Made by a program: the position numbers and the translations under genes
The notes under the pieces: model-generated
The model's input: only the letters and a program-made list of their open reading frames with translations
What the model was told of the DNA's origin: nothing
Databases searched by the model: none
Source: CAVUCH01 sp963739995
GTDB lineage: Bacteria; Acidobacteriota; Vicinamibacteria; Vicinamibacterales; JAENWD01
NCBI GenBank assembly: GCA_963739995.1
Contig: CAVUCH010000007.1
Coordinates: forward strand, 1-64,000
Reading direction: 5' to 3'
DNA: 64,000 nucleotides
Shown here: one piece after another, positions 1-8,258 of the stretch
Layout of the letters: each line of letters opens with the position of its first letter
Numbering within the stretch: position 1 is the stretch's first letter

Positions 1-356
1 AAGGTCAGCACACGCAAGTGCTGCCAGCCGTGCAGGAATACGATGGCGCCGGCGAGCATCACGAGGAGCGAAATCCTCGTGAGGAACAGCTCCGCGCCGA
101 GCCTGCCGACGATCATGAGGGCGAGCGCGCCGCAGATGATGAAGAGGCCGACTACCGAGGGCTTCTGGCGCGCGGCTGCAAGGCGATCGCGCTGCCGCCA
201 CACGAACCAGGTGGCAAGGGGGACGATCAGAAACCCATGTGAGTAGTTCTCGTCGTGGCTCCAGTCGTGCACGAGCTTGGTGACGACGGGAGCGTACAGC
301 CAGGCGCACGGCACCGCAAGCAGCAACCAGCTCCACACTACGCGCGGGCTCACCAT
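1..356 (-). CDS. Exosortase, N-terminal part (cut by window edge)
   Basis: The reverse strand is open from an ATG at 356 to the window edge (118 codons, no stop). It encodes a hydrophobic protein with a first membrane segment at about residues 5-22, then a segment reading D-x-NYSHGFLIVPLATWFVW-x-R, then two more hydrophobic stretches. The NYSHGFL...P...W..R block is characteristic of the N-terminus of EpsH/XrtA exosortases, membrane cysteine transpeptidases that process PEP-CTERM-type proteins and usually lie in exopolysaccharide loci. The catalytic Cys/Arg/His lie further downstream and are outside the window. The gene follows rfbA-rfbC on the same strand after an 82-base gap, consistent with an extracellular polysaccharide operon. 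The family is fairly secure; the subtype is not determinable. Confidence 0.8.
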   Translation of the reverse strand, partial: MVSPRVVWSWLLLAVPCAWLYAPVVTKLVHDWSHDENYSHGFLIVPLATWFVWRQRDRLAAARQKPSVVGLFIICGALALMIVGRLGAELFLTRISLLVMLAGAIVFLHGWQHLRVLT

Positions 357-438
357 CAACGCTTGATTATATCCAGCGGCCGGCGAGCACGGTCGGGCTC
401 CGGGGTCAGGTTGGGTTCCGGGACCCGCAACCGCTCCC

Positions 439-1017
439 TCAGGGAACCCAGATCAGCTCGCCGGTAGGCGCGAGCGTTGGCAGATCGTGGGTGTGCCGAT
501 CGAGCGGCTCGTATGCGCCGTCCTTGGACGAGAGGAGCGGGGCGGAGATCGGCCACGCGACTGCGATGGCGGGGTCGTTCCAGGGCAGCCCGGACTCGCC
601 TCCGGGGTCGTAGTAGTCGGTGCACTTGTACTCGACGTCCGCCATCTCGCTCAGCACGCAGAACCCGTGCGCGAAGCCTTCCGGGATGAACGTCTGGCGG
701 AAGTTGTCGCCGGTCAAGTGCATCCCCTCCCACGCGCCGAAGGTTGGAGACCCGCGCCTGATGTCCACGGCGACGTCGTAGATTTCGCCACTCAGGACGC
801 GGACGAGCTTTGCCTGGGGGCGGCGGTGCTGCCAGTGCAGGCCGCGCAGGGTGCCGCAGCCGGACCGGGAGTGGTTGTCCTGCACGAAGCGCGCATGGAT
901 GCCGATCGTATCGAGCTGCGCCGCGTGGTAAACCTCGAGAAAAAAGCCGCGTGAATCCCGATGCACTTGCGGCTCGAGGATCACGACACCGGGCAATCGC
1001 GTCTGGATCACCCGCAT
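439..1017 (-). CDS. rfbC: dTDP-4-dehydrorhamnose 3,5-epimerase
   Basis: The protein (192 aa) epimerises dTDP-4-keto-6-deoxyglucose at C3 and C5 in dTDP-L-rhamnose synthesis. Visible family hallmarks are the start TRLPGVVILEPQVHRDSRGFF, the block QDNHSRSGCGTLRGLHWQ containing the catalytic His of the cupin fold, the VAVDIRRGSPTFG strand and the FIPEGFAHGFCVLS block. The ATG at 1017 was chosen because it shares its A with the TGA of rfbA (TGATG, 1015-1019), a typical translational coupling, and because the conserved N-terminus starts there; the frame stays open further upstream. rfbB and rfbD are not in the window, so the rest of the rhamnose pathway must be elsewhere. Confidence 0.95.
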   Translation of the reverse strand: MRVIQTRLPGVVILEPQVHRDSRGFFLEVYHAAQLDTIGIHARFVQDNHSRSGCGTLRGLHWQHRRPQAKLVRVLSGEIYDVAVDIRRGSPTFGAWEGMHLTGDNFRQTFIPEGFAHGFCVLSEMADVEYKCTDYYDPGGESGLPWNDPAIAVAWPISAPLLSSKDGAYEPLDRHTHDLPTLAPTGELIWVP

Positions 1018-1892
1018 CAGCGCGCCTCCACCTGCTCCACCAGCCGAAGCAGGTACTGACCGTAGGCGTTGTTGCGCATGGGGGACGCAAGCGCGATCAC
1101 CTGCTCGGCGCTGATGTAGTGGAGCCGCCACGCGATCTCTTCGAGGCACGCCAGCATCAGGCCCTGGCGGTCTTCGATGCTTTGTACGAACAGCGAGGCA
1201 TTCAGCAACGACTCGTACGTGCCGGTGTCAAGCCAGGCGACCCCACGGCCGAACACCTGTACGCGCAGGTCGCCGCGTTCCATGTACGCGCGGTTGACGT
1301 CCGTGATCTCGAGCTCCCCCCGCGACGAGGGCCGGAGGGCCGCAGCGATCTCCACAACGTCATTGTCGTAGAAATACAGACCGGTGACCGCATACCGCGA
1401 TTTGGGCAGCGCGGGCTTCTCTTCGATACTGACGGCCTTGCCGTTCACCAGCTCGACGACCCCATATCGTTCCGGATCCCGCACCTCATAGCCGAAGATA
1501 GTGGCCCCATTCTCGATCGCGGCGGCACTCGCGAGCACGTCACTCAGATGGGCGGCGTAGAAGATGTTGTCGCCCAATGCCAAGGCCACACAGGCGGCTC
1601 CGATGAACTCCCGTCCGATGACGAACGCCTGCGCGAGGCCTTCCGGCTTCGGTTGGGAGGCATACGACAGCTCCAGACCGATTTGAGCACCGTCGCCAAG
1701 CAGCCGTCTGAAGCTCTCCTGGTCCTCCGGGGTCGTGATGATCAGAATGTCGCGAATCCCGGCCAGCATCAGCGTGGACAACGGGTAGTAGATCATCGGC
1801 TTGTTGTAGACGGGAACCAGCTGCTTGCTGACGGCGCGTGTCAGCGGGTACAAGCGCGTGCCGGAGCCACCGGCCAGAAGAATGCCTTTCAT
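1017..1892 (-). CDS. rfbA: Glucose-1-phosphate thymidylyltransferase
   Basis: RfbA (291 aa) makes dTDP-glucose from dTTP and glucose-1-phosphate, the first step of dTDP-rhamnose synthesis. The start MKGILLAGGSGTRLYPLT carries the nucleotide-binding G-G-x-G-T-R-L signature of sugar nucleotidyltransferases. LVPVYNKPMIYYPLSTLM, the GDNIFY metal-binding region and the EEKP and LDTG blocks are all present. The ATG at 1892 puts this signature right at the N-terminus; an upstream in-frame start at 1925 would add 11 unrelated residues. The gene overlaps rfbC by one base and heads the minus-strand rfbA-rfbC-exosortase unit. Confidence 0.95.
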   Translation of the reverse strand: MKGILLAGGSGTRLYPLTRAVSKQLVPVYNKPMIYYPLSTLMLAGIRDILIITTPEDQESFRRLLGDGAQIGLELSYASQPKPEGLAQAFVIGREFIGAACVALALGDNIFYAAHLSDVLASAAAIENGATIFGYEVRDPERYGVVELVNGKAVSIEEKPALPKSRYAVTGLYFYDNDVVEIAAALRPSSRGELEITDVNRAYMERGDLRVQVFGRGVAWLDTGTYESLLNASLFVQSIEDRQGLMLACLEEIAWRLHYISAEQVIALASPMRNNAYGQYLLRLVEQVEAR

Positions 1893-1982
1893 GTGGGATC
1901 TCGTTGTCCTGGGGAGAGCCAGCACACGACGAGGGCACGTTGAAAGCGACCAACGCCTCCACGCGAGTCATCCACCGATCTC

Positions 1983-1996
1983 GTGACCGCGATCAC
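1983..1996. promoter_or_regulatory. Candidate CRP/FNR-type palindrome
   Basis: The divergent spacer between rfbA and the secreted repeat protein (1893-2163) contains GTGA-N6-TCAC, matching the inner half-sites and spacing of CRP-family operators, though the outer T and A of the full consensus are absent. It could serve either gene. Single sites like this arise by chance, so this is only a candidate. I see no clear sigma70 promoter pair elsewhere in this 271-base spacer. Confidence 0.25.
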
Positions 1997-2163
1997 GATA
2001 CCGTAATCAGCGGCCGTTCTGCCCCGACGCCCTCCTCGCCAATCCTCGCTGAAACACCAACAGAAACCGCCTAAGAGACCTGTTCCCGCGGCACGACTCT
2101 CCCTTCGCTCACCGGCCCGCGACCTGCAGTTCGCAGGAGACGTGCCCCGGCCGAGCAGCCATT

Positions 2164-5058
2164 ATGACAAAGCATACGCTCACAGCGATTCGCGGCCGCG
2201 TGGGCGCGGGCCTGATCCTGCTGACAGTTCTGGGCGTGACACCGCTCACAGCCCAAACGACAGCAAATCCGCGAACCCTCGAATTCAGACCTTCGCCGGA
2301 TCACAACGAGATGCTCGCGGATGGAACACCGGCAGTGAACCGGTACGACCTGCGTTTTTACAACCAAGGAGCGGCGCAGCCGTTTCAAACGAATAGCCTG
2401 GGAAAGCCAGCCCCCAATTCGAGCGGTCTGATCCGCATGGACTTGGCAACGACGCTGACGGCATGGCCGCTCGGTACCGGCATTACGTACGAGGCGCGGG
2501 TAGCTGCAGTTGGTCCCGGCGGTGTGGGCGAGAGCGCACAGTCGAACGCGTTCACTTTCGATAGCCCGTGTGGCTACGACGTCTCAACGTCGAACGTCGC
2601 CATGGCCGCGGGCGCCGGGGCCAGCTCGATTACAGTCAGCACGGCGAACGGCTGTTCTTGGTCGGCAACCAGCAATGCCGCGTGGATCGCAATCACAGCG
2701 GGGAGCAGTCTTGCAGGCGGCGGTGTCGCGCAGTTCTCGGTGACGGAGAACATGGCGAGTACGCCGCGCACAGGCACCCTCACCGTCGCCGGCCAGACGG
2801 TTAACGTGACCCAGGCTGGCGCGTCGTGCACGTTTCAGCTCTCGAGGACCGCGGTTTCGCTCGGCTCGATCGCCGGGAACTCCTCGATCGCTGTGACCGC
2901 CCCGGCGGGGTGTGCCTGGACAGCCACGAGCGACGCCGCTTGGATCGCAATGAGCGACGTCAGCTCGGGCACGGGAAGCGGCAGCGTAACCGTGTCGGTG
3001 ACTGCGAATCCGTCGGCCATCCCGCGCACCGGGATGACGTCCATTGCGGGACAGCCCGTCACGGTGACCCAGGCTGGCGCGTCGTGCACGATTCAGCTCT
3101 CGAGGACCGCGGTTTCGCTCGGCTCGATGGCGGGGAACTCCTCGATCGCAGTGACCGCCCCGGCGGGGTGTGCCTGGACAGCCACGAGCGACGCCGCTTG
3201 GATCGCAATGAGCGGCGTCAGCTCGGGCACGGGAAGCGGCAGCGTAACCGTGTCGGTGACTGCGAACCCGTCGGCCATCCCGCGCACCGGGATGACGTCC
3301 ATTGCGGGACAGCCGGTAACGGTGACCCAGGCTGGCGCGTCGTGCACGATTCAGCTCTCGAGGACCGCGGTTTCGCTCGGCTCGATGGCGGGGAACTCCT
3401 CGATCGCAGTGACCGCCCCGGCGGGGTGTGCCTGGACAGCCACGAGCGACGCCGCTTGGATCGCGATGAGCGGCGTCAGCTCGGGCACGGGAAGCGGCAG
3501 CATCACCGTGTCGGTGACTGCGAACCCTTCGGCCATCCCGCGCACGGGGATGACGTCCATTGCGGGACAGGCCGTAACGGTGACCCAGGGGGGAGCAGCA
3601 CCGCTCTCGGTCACGTCGCTCAGGGCGAACGTGGTCTTTCCTTCGCGCGCCGGAACTCCGATCACGTGGACGGCCACGGCAGCTGGCGGCTCTGAACCCT
3701 ATTCATACAGATTCTGGGTATTCGACGGAAAGACCTGGGCGGTCGGGCGCGGCTGGAGCACGTCGAGGACGTGGACGTGGGAGCCCCCTCTGCCGGGCAC
3801 CTACGCGGTGCAGGTCTGGGTGCGCAATGCCGGTTCCGGGACCGTTTACGACGCTTGGCGGCAGGCGAGCGCGTCGATATCGAAGCCGCGGGTCCTGACC
3901 GTCACGACCGTGGTCCCAAGCCGCGACAGTGCGGCTGCCGGTGAGCCTGTGACCTGGACGGCAAAGGCGACGGGCGGGAGGGCGCCGTTCACCTATAAAT
4001 TCTGGGTATTTGACGGTGCGACCTGGCGTGTCGGCCGGGACTGGTCGCCATCATCCGCGTGGGTGTGGACGCCTCCCCTGCCCGGCACCTACACATTCCA
4101 GGTCTGGGTGCGCAAGGCTGGCTCGTCGGCGCGCCTCGACGCACTTCGATCGTTCGGACCTTACACCGCCACCAAACCGCCGGCCCTGACGGCGACGGCG
4201 CTGACCGCCGACCGCTCCGCCCCAACGCCTGCGGGAACCCCGGTCATCTGGACGGCTGTGGCCAGCGGCGGCACTGCCCCTTACACGTATCAGTTCTGGG
4301 TGTGGAACGGTTTGGACTGGAGCGTGGGGCGAGGCTGGAGCACGACCCCCACGTGGACCTGGATACCACCGGCACCCGGGGCCTACTCGGTCCAGGTCTG
4401 GATCCGGAACGCGGGATCGGTCGCGCGCTACGACGCGTGGCGGGGCGCCGCTCACACCGTCGGTGACGCGACCCCGTTGACCGTCACGAGCCTGGTGGCT
4501 GATCAGAGCTTCCCCGTTCCCCAAGGCACACCGGTCACATGGACGGCGTCAGCCGTGGGGGGCACCGGGCCGTTTACCTACAAGTTTTTCGTGTATGACG
4601 GCGTGGCTTGGAGCGCCGGCAACGACTGGAGCACCAAGCCGACGTGGACATGGGTGCCGACAGCAGCGGGGACCTACTCATTTCAGGTGTGGGTCCGTAA
4701 CGCCGGGTCCGGTGCGAACCTCGATGCGTTTCGGAGCGCCGGACCGGCGGCCGTGAGCCAGGCCGCGCCGCTTGCCGTAACGGACCTCACAGTCTCCCCA
4801 TTGGCACCGCTGGTGACTGGCTCGCCGGCCGTGCTCACCGCGTCGGCCATCGGCGGCAAGGGCCCCTACTCCTATCAGTTCTGGGTGTTCGACGGGGTGA
4901 ACTGGTCGATCGGACGCCCGTGGAGCGCCTCGCGCACGTTTGCGTGGACGCCGCCGGCGCCGGGCACCTACGTCGTGCAAGTGTGGGTGCGAAACACAGA
5001 CTCGGCGGGAGCTTGGGACGCATGGCGACAGCTGGCATCGCTCGACGTGATCCCGTAG
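2164..5058 (+). CDS. Large secreted multi-repeat protein (FN3-like, BACON repeats, Trp-rich repeats)
   Basis: A 964-residue protein with a signal peptide (about residues 1-30, ending near LTAQ). Residues about 31-135 resemble a fibronectin type III fold. Four BACON-like domains follow (about 136-219, 220-305, 306-391, 392-477), each with C-x-W-x-A-T-S-x-A-A-W-I near the middle and ending V-T-Q. Five C-terminal repeats of about 97 residues (480-964) share P-Y-x-Y-x-FWVFDG, a Trp-rich W-S-x-x-x-T-W-T-W core and QVWVRNAGS. BACON domains are associated with carbohydrate or mucin binding in secreted proteins. The protein ends DVIP without a PEP-CTERM or LPXTG sorting tail, so it is probably released or surface-attached by another route. 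Its ligand is unknown. It stands alone between divergent rfbA and purN. Confidence 0.85.
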   Translation: MTKHTLTAIRGRVGAGLILLTVLGVTPLTAQTTANPRTLEFRPSPDHNEMLADGTPAVNRYDLRFYNQGAAQPFQTNSLGKPAPNSSGLIRMDLATTLTAWPLGTGITYEARVAAVGPGGVGESAQSNAFTFDSPCGYDVSTSNVAMAAGAGASSITVSTANGCSWSATSNAAWIAITAGSSLAGGGVAQFSVTENMASTPRTGTLTVAGQTVNVTQAGASCTFQLSRTAVSLGSIAGNSSIAVTAPAGCAWTATSDAAWIAMSDVSSGTGSGSVTVSVTANPSAIPRTGMTSIAGQPVTVTQAGASCTIQLSRTAVSLGSMAGNSSIAVTAPAGCAWTATSDAAWIAMSGVSSGTGSGSVTVSVTANPSAIPRTGMTSIAGQPVTVTQAGASCTIQLSRTAVSLGSMAGNSSIAVTAPAGCAWTATSDAAWIAMSGVSSGTGSGSITVSVTANPSAIPRTGMTSIAGQAVTVTQGGAAPLSVTSLRANVVFPSRAGTPITWTATAAGGSEPYSYRFWVFDGKTWAVGRGWSTSRTWTWEPPLPGTYAVQVWVRNAGSGTVYDAWRQASASISKPRVLTVTTVVPSRDSAAAGEPVTWTAKATGGRAPFTYKFWVFDGATWRVGRDWSPSSAWVWTPPLPGTYTFQVWVRKAGSSARLDALRSFGPYTATKPPALTATALTADRSAPTPAGTPVIWTAVASGGTAPYTYQFWVWNGLDWSVGRGWSTTPTWTWIPPAPGAYSVQVWIRNAGSVARYDAWRGAAHTVGDATPLTVTSLVADQSFPVPQGTPVTWTASAVGGTGPFTYKFFVYDGVAWSAGNDWSTKPTWTWVPTAAGTYSFQVWVRNAGSGANLDAFRSAGPAAVSQAAPLAVTDLTVSPLAPLVTGSPAVLTASAIGGKGPYSYQFWVFDGVNWSIGRPWSASRTFAWTPPAPGTYVVQVWVRNTDSAGAWDAWRQLASLDVIP
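2821..3594 (+). repeat. Three near-identical 258-bp tandem repeats (BACON units 2-4)
   Basis: The units start at 2821, 3079 and 3337, each opening GCGTCGTGCACG, with exact 258-bp spacing (86 codons). They differ by only a handful of substitutions, whereas the first BACON unit upstream is clearly diverged. This points to recent in-frame duplication or ongoing homogenisation. Copy number may vary between strains, and short-read assemblies may collapse this region. Confidence 0.95.
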
Positions 5059-5063
5059 TGACA

Positions 5064-5160
5064 GGCGGTTGGGCGGTGGGCGGTGGGCGGTAGGCGGTTG
5101 GCGGTAGGCGGTAGGCGGTAGGCGGTGTGGCGGTTGGCGGTAGGCGGTTGGCGGTTGACG
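5064..5160. repeat. GGCGGT/GGCGGTA low-complexity repeat patch
   Basis: About one hundred bases consisting of imperfect GGCGGTA, GGCGGTT and GGCGGTG heptamers fill the gap between the secreted repeat protein and the convergent purN. The same family recurs in the purQ/small-gene spacer, in the purS-purB spacer, after a glycosyltransferase at 26.6 kb and, degenerate, after gpmA. It has no coding logic of its own. Confidence 0.9.
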
Positions 5161-5161
5161 C

Positions 5162-5776
5162 CTATGCTTGGCCGCCGTCCCTCACGAACCGCCGACTGTC
5201 GATGCGCCACCCACCGCGCAAGACCGTCGCGATCGCCTCAGGGTAGATACGGTGCTCCTCGACAAGGATCCGGGCAGAGAGGGTTTCGACGGTGTCGTCG
5301 TCCAGCACGGGTACGGGGGCCTGGAGGATGATCGGCCCCGCATCGAGTTCGGGCGTGACGAGGTGCACCGTGGCGCCGGTCACCTTCACGCCGTGCTCGA
5401 GGGCCTGGCGCTGGGCGTCGATCCCTGGAAAAGCCGGCAGCAGCGAGGGATGGACGTTCAGGATGGCATGCGGGAAGGCTTCGACGAACGTGGCGCTCAG
5501 GAGCCGCATGAAGCCGGCGAGGCAGACGAGATCGACTCCGCACCGCCGGAGCTCGCCGGCGAGCGCGCGATCGTAGTCCTCGCGCGTGGGGTAGTCCCGG
5601 TGAGGCAAGACGCGCGTCTCGATCCCCGCACGCGCGGCACGTTCAAGGCCACCGGCGGCGGCTCGATTCGAGATGACGATGCCAACCCGGGCAACCAGGC
5701 GATGGTCCGCGATCGCGTCGATGATCGCCTGCAGGTTGGTACCGCGGCCGGAGATGAGGATGCCTATCGTTCTCAC
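5162..5776 (-). CDS. purN: Phosphoribosylglycinamide formyltransferase
   Basis: PurN (204 aa) transfers a formyl group from 10-formyl-THF to GAR, step 3 of purine synthesis. The N-terminal IGILISGRGTNLQAI loop, the GFMRLLS segment and the NVHPSLLPAFPG active-site block (catalytic Asn and His) and the TGATVHLVTPELDAGPI motif with its Asp are intact. The start is a GTG at 5776. It is the last gene of the minus-strand purine cluster, 78 bases after purM, with a repeat-filled spacer between them. The stop codon abuts the GGCGGT repeat patch. Confidence 0.97.
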   Translation of the reverse strand: MRTIGILISGRGTNLQAIIDAIADHRLVARVGIVISNRAAAGGLERAARAGIETRVLPHRDYPTREDYDRALAGELRRCGVDLVCLAGFMRLLSATFVEAFPHAILNVHPSLLPAFPGIDAQRQALEHGVKVTGATVHLVTPELDAGPIILQAPVPVLDDDTVETLSARILVEEHRIYPEAIATVLRGGWRIDSRRFVRDGGQA

Positions 5777-5854
5777 CTGGCTCCAGGCTCCAGGCTACAG
5801 CCTCCAGGCGGCGTCAGGCTCCAGACGGCAGCGCGCAACAGAAAGACGCAGGCA
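5777..5854. repeat. CAGGCT-type repeat patch between purM and purN
   Basis: The spacer is built of imperfect CTCCAGGCTCCAGGCTACAGCCTCC units. It belongs to the CAGGCT family seen in most gaps of this purine cluster. No promoter or terminator is visible in it. Confidence 0.8.
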
Positions 5855-6880
5855 TCAAACATAGACAACGTGCTTGGCGCCCTTCACCGTCCGTCCGATC
5901 AGGACGGCTCGTTCCTCACCCGCGGCCGACAACATCGCGAGGACGTCGGTCGCGTCGCGCTCGGCGCAGGCGATGATCATCCCGATGCCCATGTTGAACG
6001 CGCGGTACATCTCGTCGTCCGCGACGCCTCCTGCGTCCTGGAGGAGCGTGAACAGTGCCGGCACATCCCAGGAGCTCCGCCGGATCTGCGCCGCGACGCC
6101 ACCGGGGAGGATGCGCGGGAGGTTCTCGGTGATGCCGCCGCCGGTGATGTGCGCGAGCCCCTTCACGAGCTGCCGGTCGATCACCGGACGGAGCGCCGGC
6201 AGATAGCTGCGGTGCGTCGCGAGCAGCGCGTCGCCGACTGTCGCACCGATTCCCGGCAGCGCCGAGTCGATCGTGAGCCCGAGCGTGTCGAACACGATCC
6301 GCCGCGCGAGCGAGTAGCCATTGGTGTGGAGCCCGGACGAGGGGAGACCGATCAGTGCGTCTCCCGGCGCGAGTGAGCGCCCGTCGATCACACGGCTCCG
6401 TTCGACGGCCCCGACGATGAAGCCGGCGAGATCGTACTCGCCTTCAGCGTAGAAACCGGGCATCTCTGCGGTCTCGCCGCCGAGCAGGGCGCACCCGTTT
6501 TCGCGGCACGCGCGCGCCATCCCGCTGACGACCTGTTCGGCAACCGCGGGCGACAAGCGGCCTGTCGCGAGGTAATCCAGGAAGAAGAGCGGCGTCGCAC
6601 CCTGCACGAGGACGTCGTTTACGCAATGGTTCACGAGATCGGCACCAACCGTGTCGTGCCGGTTTGCGAGAAACGCGACTTTCAGCTTCGTGCCGACGCC
6701 GTCAGCGCTCGCCACCAGCACCGGCTCGCGGAGACCGACGGCAGCGAGGCTGAACAACCCGCCGAAGGAGCCGATCTCCGACAGCACGCCCGGCGTGAAC
6801 GTGCCGCGGGCGAGGCCCCTGATGCGTCGGACGGTTTCGTTGCCGGCGTCGATAGAGACTCCGGAAGACTGATAGTCCAT
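5855..6880 (-). CDS. purM: Phosphoribosylformylglycinamidine cyclo-ligase (AIR synthetase)
   Basis: PurM (341 aa) closes the imidazole ring of FGAM with ATP to give AIR. It opens with MDYQSSGVSIDAGNETVRRI, the usual AIR-synthetase N-terminus. It carries the conserved VGTKLKVAF and GADLVNHCVNDVLVQGA blocks that bind ATP, FLDYLATG, the GGETAEMPGFY loop and ITGGGITENLPRILP. Length and motifs are normal. It sits between the HEAT-repeat gene and purN, all on the minus strand. Confidence 0.97.
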   Translation of the reverse strand: MDYQSSGVSIDAGNETVRRIRGLARGTFTPGVLSEIGSFGGLFSLAAVGLREPVLVASADGVGTKLKVAFLANRHDTVGADLVNHCVNDVLVQGATPLFFLDYLATGRLSPAVAEQVVSGMARACRENGCALLGGETAEMPGFYAEGEYDLAGFIVGAVERSRVIDGRSLAPGDALIGLPSSGLHTNGYSLARRIVFDTLGLTIDSALPGIGATVGDALLATHRSYLPALRPVIDRQLVKGLAHITGGGITENLPRILPGGVAAQIRRSSWDVPALFTLLQDAGGVADDEMYRAFNMGIGMIIACAERDATDVLAMLSAAGEERAVLIGRTVKGAKHVVYV

Positions 6881-6887
6881 GGCTATA

Positions 6888-6979
6888 CGCTTCAGGCTAC
6901 AGGCTGCAGGCTGCAGGCTGCAGGCCGGTTCGGGCCAAGGAGGCCTGCAGGCTGGCGCCTGCCGCCTGCAGCCTGCCTC
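6888..6979. repeat. CAGGCTGCAGG repeat patch
   Basis: The purM/HEAT-gene spacer consists of CAGGCTACAGGCTGCAGGCTGCAGG runs facing a reverse-oriented CTGCCGCCTGCAGCCTGCC. The two halves could pair into a long imperfect hairpin in RNA. It is the clearest copy of the family that fills the purine-cluster spacers. Confidence 0.85.
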
Positions 6980-8161
6980 TCAGAAATCCAGCGTCCCGAT
7001 TATCTCCTGGGCTGTCGCCCGCGTGGCTGATCCCTCAGCCGCTGCCCAGTACGCTTTCCGCACCGCAGCGAAGAACTGCTCCTCGAGATAGTCCTCCTCG
7101 AGCATGTCGAAGCCCTCGCCGACGAGCGACAGCGCCGCGTGCCGATCCGTACGGGACTCGAGCAGCACAATCAGCAGCGTGGGGTTCCTGACGGCTACGG
7201 TTGCCGAAGCGAGTGCCATGGGCGCGCGCGCCGGGTCCTGCGAGGGGGTCCCGATATCGAGGAGCGCGCTCGCGGCCTCGCGATCCCCGGAGGCGGCGAG
7301 CGAGGCGAGGGCCGCGGCGGCACTCCGCACGAGCGACTGGAACCCGGCGGTGTCTTCCGCAAAGGTGAGGCTCCGGACGAGGAAGCCTCGGTGTGCCTCG
7401 CAGTTCACGCCGAGCAGGCAGATCGCCGCGGCAATCGCCGGCTGTGTGTCCTTCGGCGCGGTTCGCTGCAGGCCCGCCAGCACGGGGAGCGCCTTCCTGT
7501 CTCCCAGCTTCCCCAGCGCCAGCGCCGCATCGTCCTGCAGCGGGCCGTCGAGGCCCGCGATGGTGATGAGCGCGTCGACGGCGTAGGCGCTCTTGTGATC
7601 GCCGAGGGCCTCGATGACGCCGCTCCTGAAGAAATCCTGCCCGCGCATGACCTCGCGGAGCATCGCCTGCCGCGCGCGCGCGTCGGCGCCGAGCGCGGCA
7701 ATGGCGCGGACGAGCGAAGGGCGCACGAACTCCGACGTCTCCTTGTCGAGCGCCTCGAGGAACGCGCCCAGCATGGAAGGATCGGGGTGCCCCTCGAAAT
7801 ACGAGTAGGCCACCTCGCGGAGCCGATCGTTCGGATCGTAGGTTGCGCCCCGCATGACATCGGGGATGCGCGCGTTGTTGAAGGCCGAGAGGAGAACGAG
7901 CACGCGGAAACGCACGTAGCCGTCGGTATGACGCTCGAGCGCTTCGAAGAGCGCAGGGGCGACCTCCGCGGGGGAACGACGGCGCAGGCTTGCCGCAGCG
8001 CGGGTGCGCGTCATGTAATCGAGATCGCCCAGGCGTGTGATCGCGTCGGGGATGGAGAGCTGGGCCTGCCGCGATGGAGCCGCCTGTGCGGGCGGCGCCT
8101 GGAGAGGCGAATTGAGGATGAGAAGCGGCGATAGGAGCAGAAAGGGCAGGACCGCTGTCAT
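6980..8161 (-). CDS. Secreted HEAT-repeat protein
   Basis: A 393-residue protein with an N-terminal hydrophobic signal sequence (residues 1-27, ending APPAQA) followed by helical repeats of the HEAT/PBS-lyase type: repeated pairs of helices such as AIAALGADARARQAML, VIEALGDHKSAYAVDALI and ALALGKLGDRKALPVL. Such repeats form protein-binding solenoids; no catalytic motif is visible. Its position between purF and purM in a purine cluster is unexpected for an exported protein, and it may simply be a passenger. Its function cannot be told from the sequence. The start ATG at 8161 places the signal peptide at the N-terminus. Confidence 0.8.
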   Translation of the reverse strand: MTAVLPFLLLSPLLILNSPLQAPPAQAAPSRQAQLSIPDAITRLGDLDYMTRTRAAASLRRRSPAEVAPALFEALERHTDGYVRFRVLVLLSAFNNARIPDVMRGATYDPNDRLREVAYSYFEGHPDPSMLGAFLEALDKETSEFVRPSLVRAIAALGADARARQAMLREVMRGQDFFRSGVIEALGDHKSAYAVDALITIAGLDGPLQDDAALALGKLGDRKALPVLAGLQRTAPKDTQPAIAAAICLLGVNCEAHRGFLVRSLTFAEDTAGFQSLVRSAAAALASLAASGDREAASALLDIGTPSQDPARAPMALASATVAVRNPTLLIVLLESRTDRHAALSLVGEGFDMLEEDYLEEQFFAAVRKAYWAAAEGSATRATAQEIIGTLDF

Positions 8162-8258
8162 AGGGTCCAGACTCCAGGCCCCGGACTCCAGGGCATGTCG
8201 CGCTCCAGGAGCCCCACCCGCCGCGGAGCGCGGAGCCCGGAGCCGGGACCCGACAGGA
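8162..8258. repeat. CTCCAGG/CGGAGCCCGG repeat patch
   Basis: The spacer between purF and the HEAT gene is made of GGGTCCAGACTCCAGGCCCCGGACTCCAGGG-like units and CGGAGCCCGGAGCCGGG. It is a GC-richer variant of the CAGGCT family. No separate regulatory signal is recognisable. Confidence 0.75.

Noticed and set aside
810..1943. Plus-strand open frame of 377 codons opposite rfbA/rfbC
   Set aside because: Antisense to two well-recognised genes and without family features.
2821..3594. CRISPR or transposon-related repeat
   Set aside because: The 258-bp units are coding, in frame and correspond to BACON domains.
5064..5160. CRISPR array
   Set aside because: The heptamer units have no unique spacers of 26-40 bases and no cas genes are nearby; the same holds for the other simple repeats.
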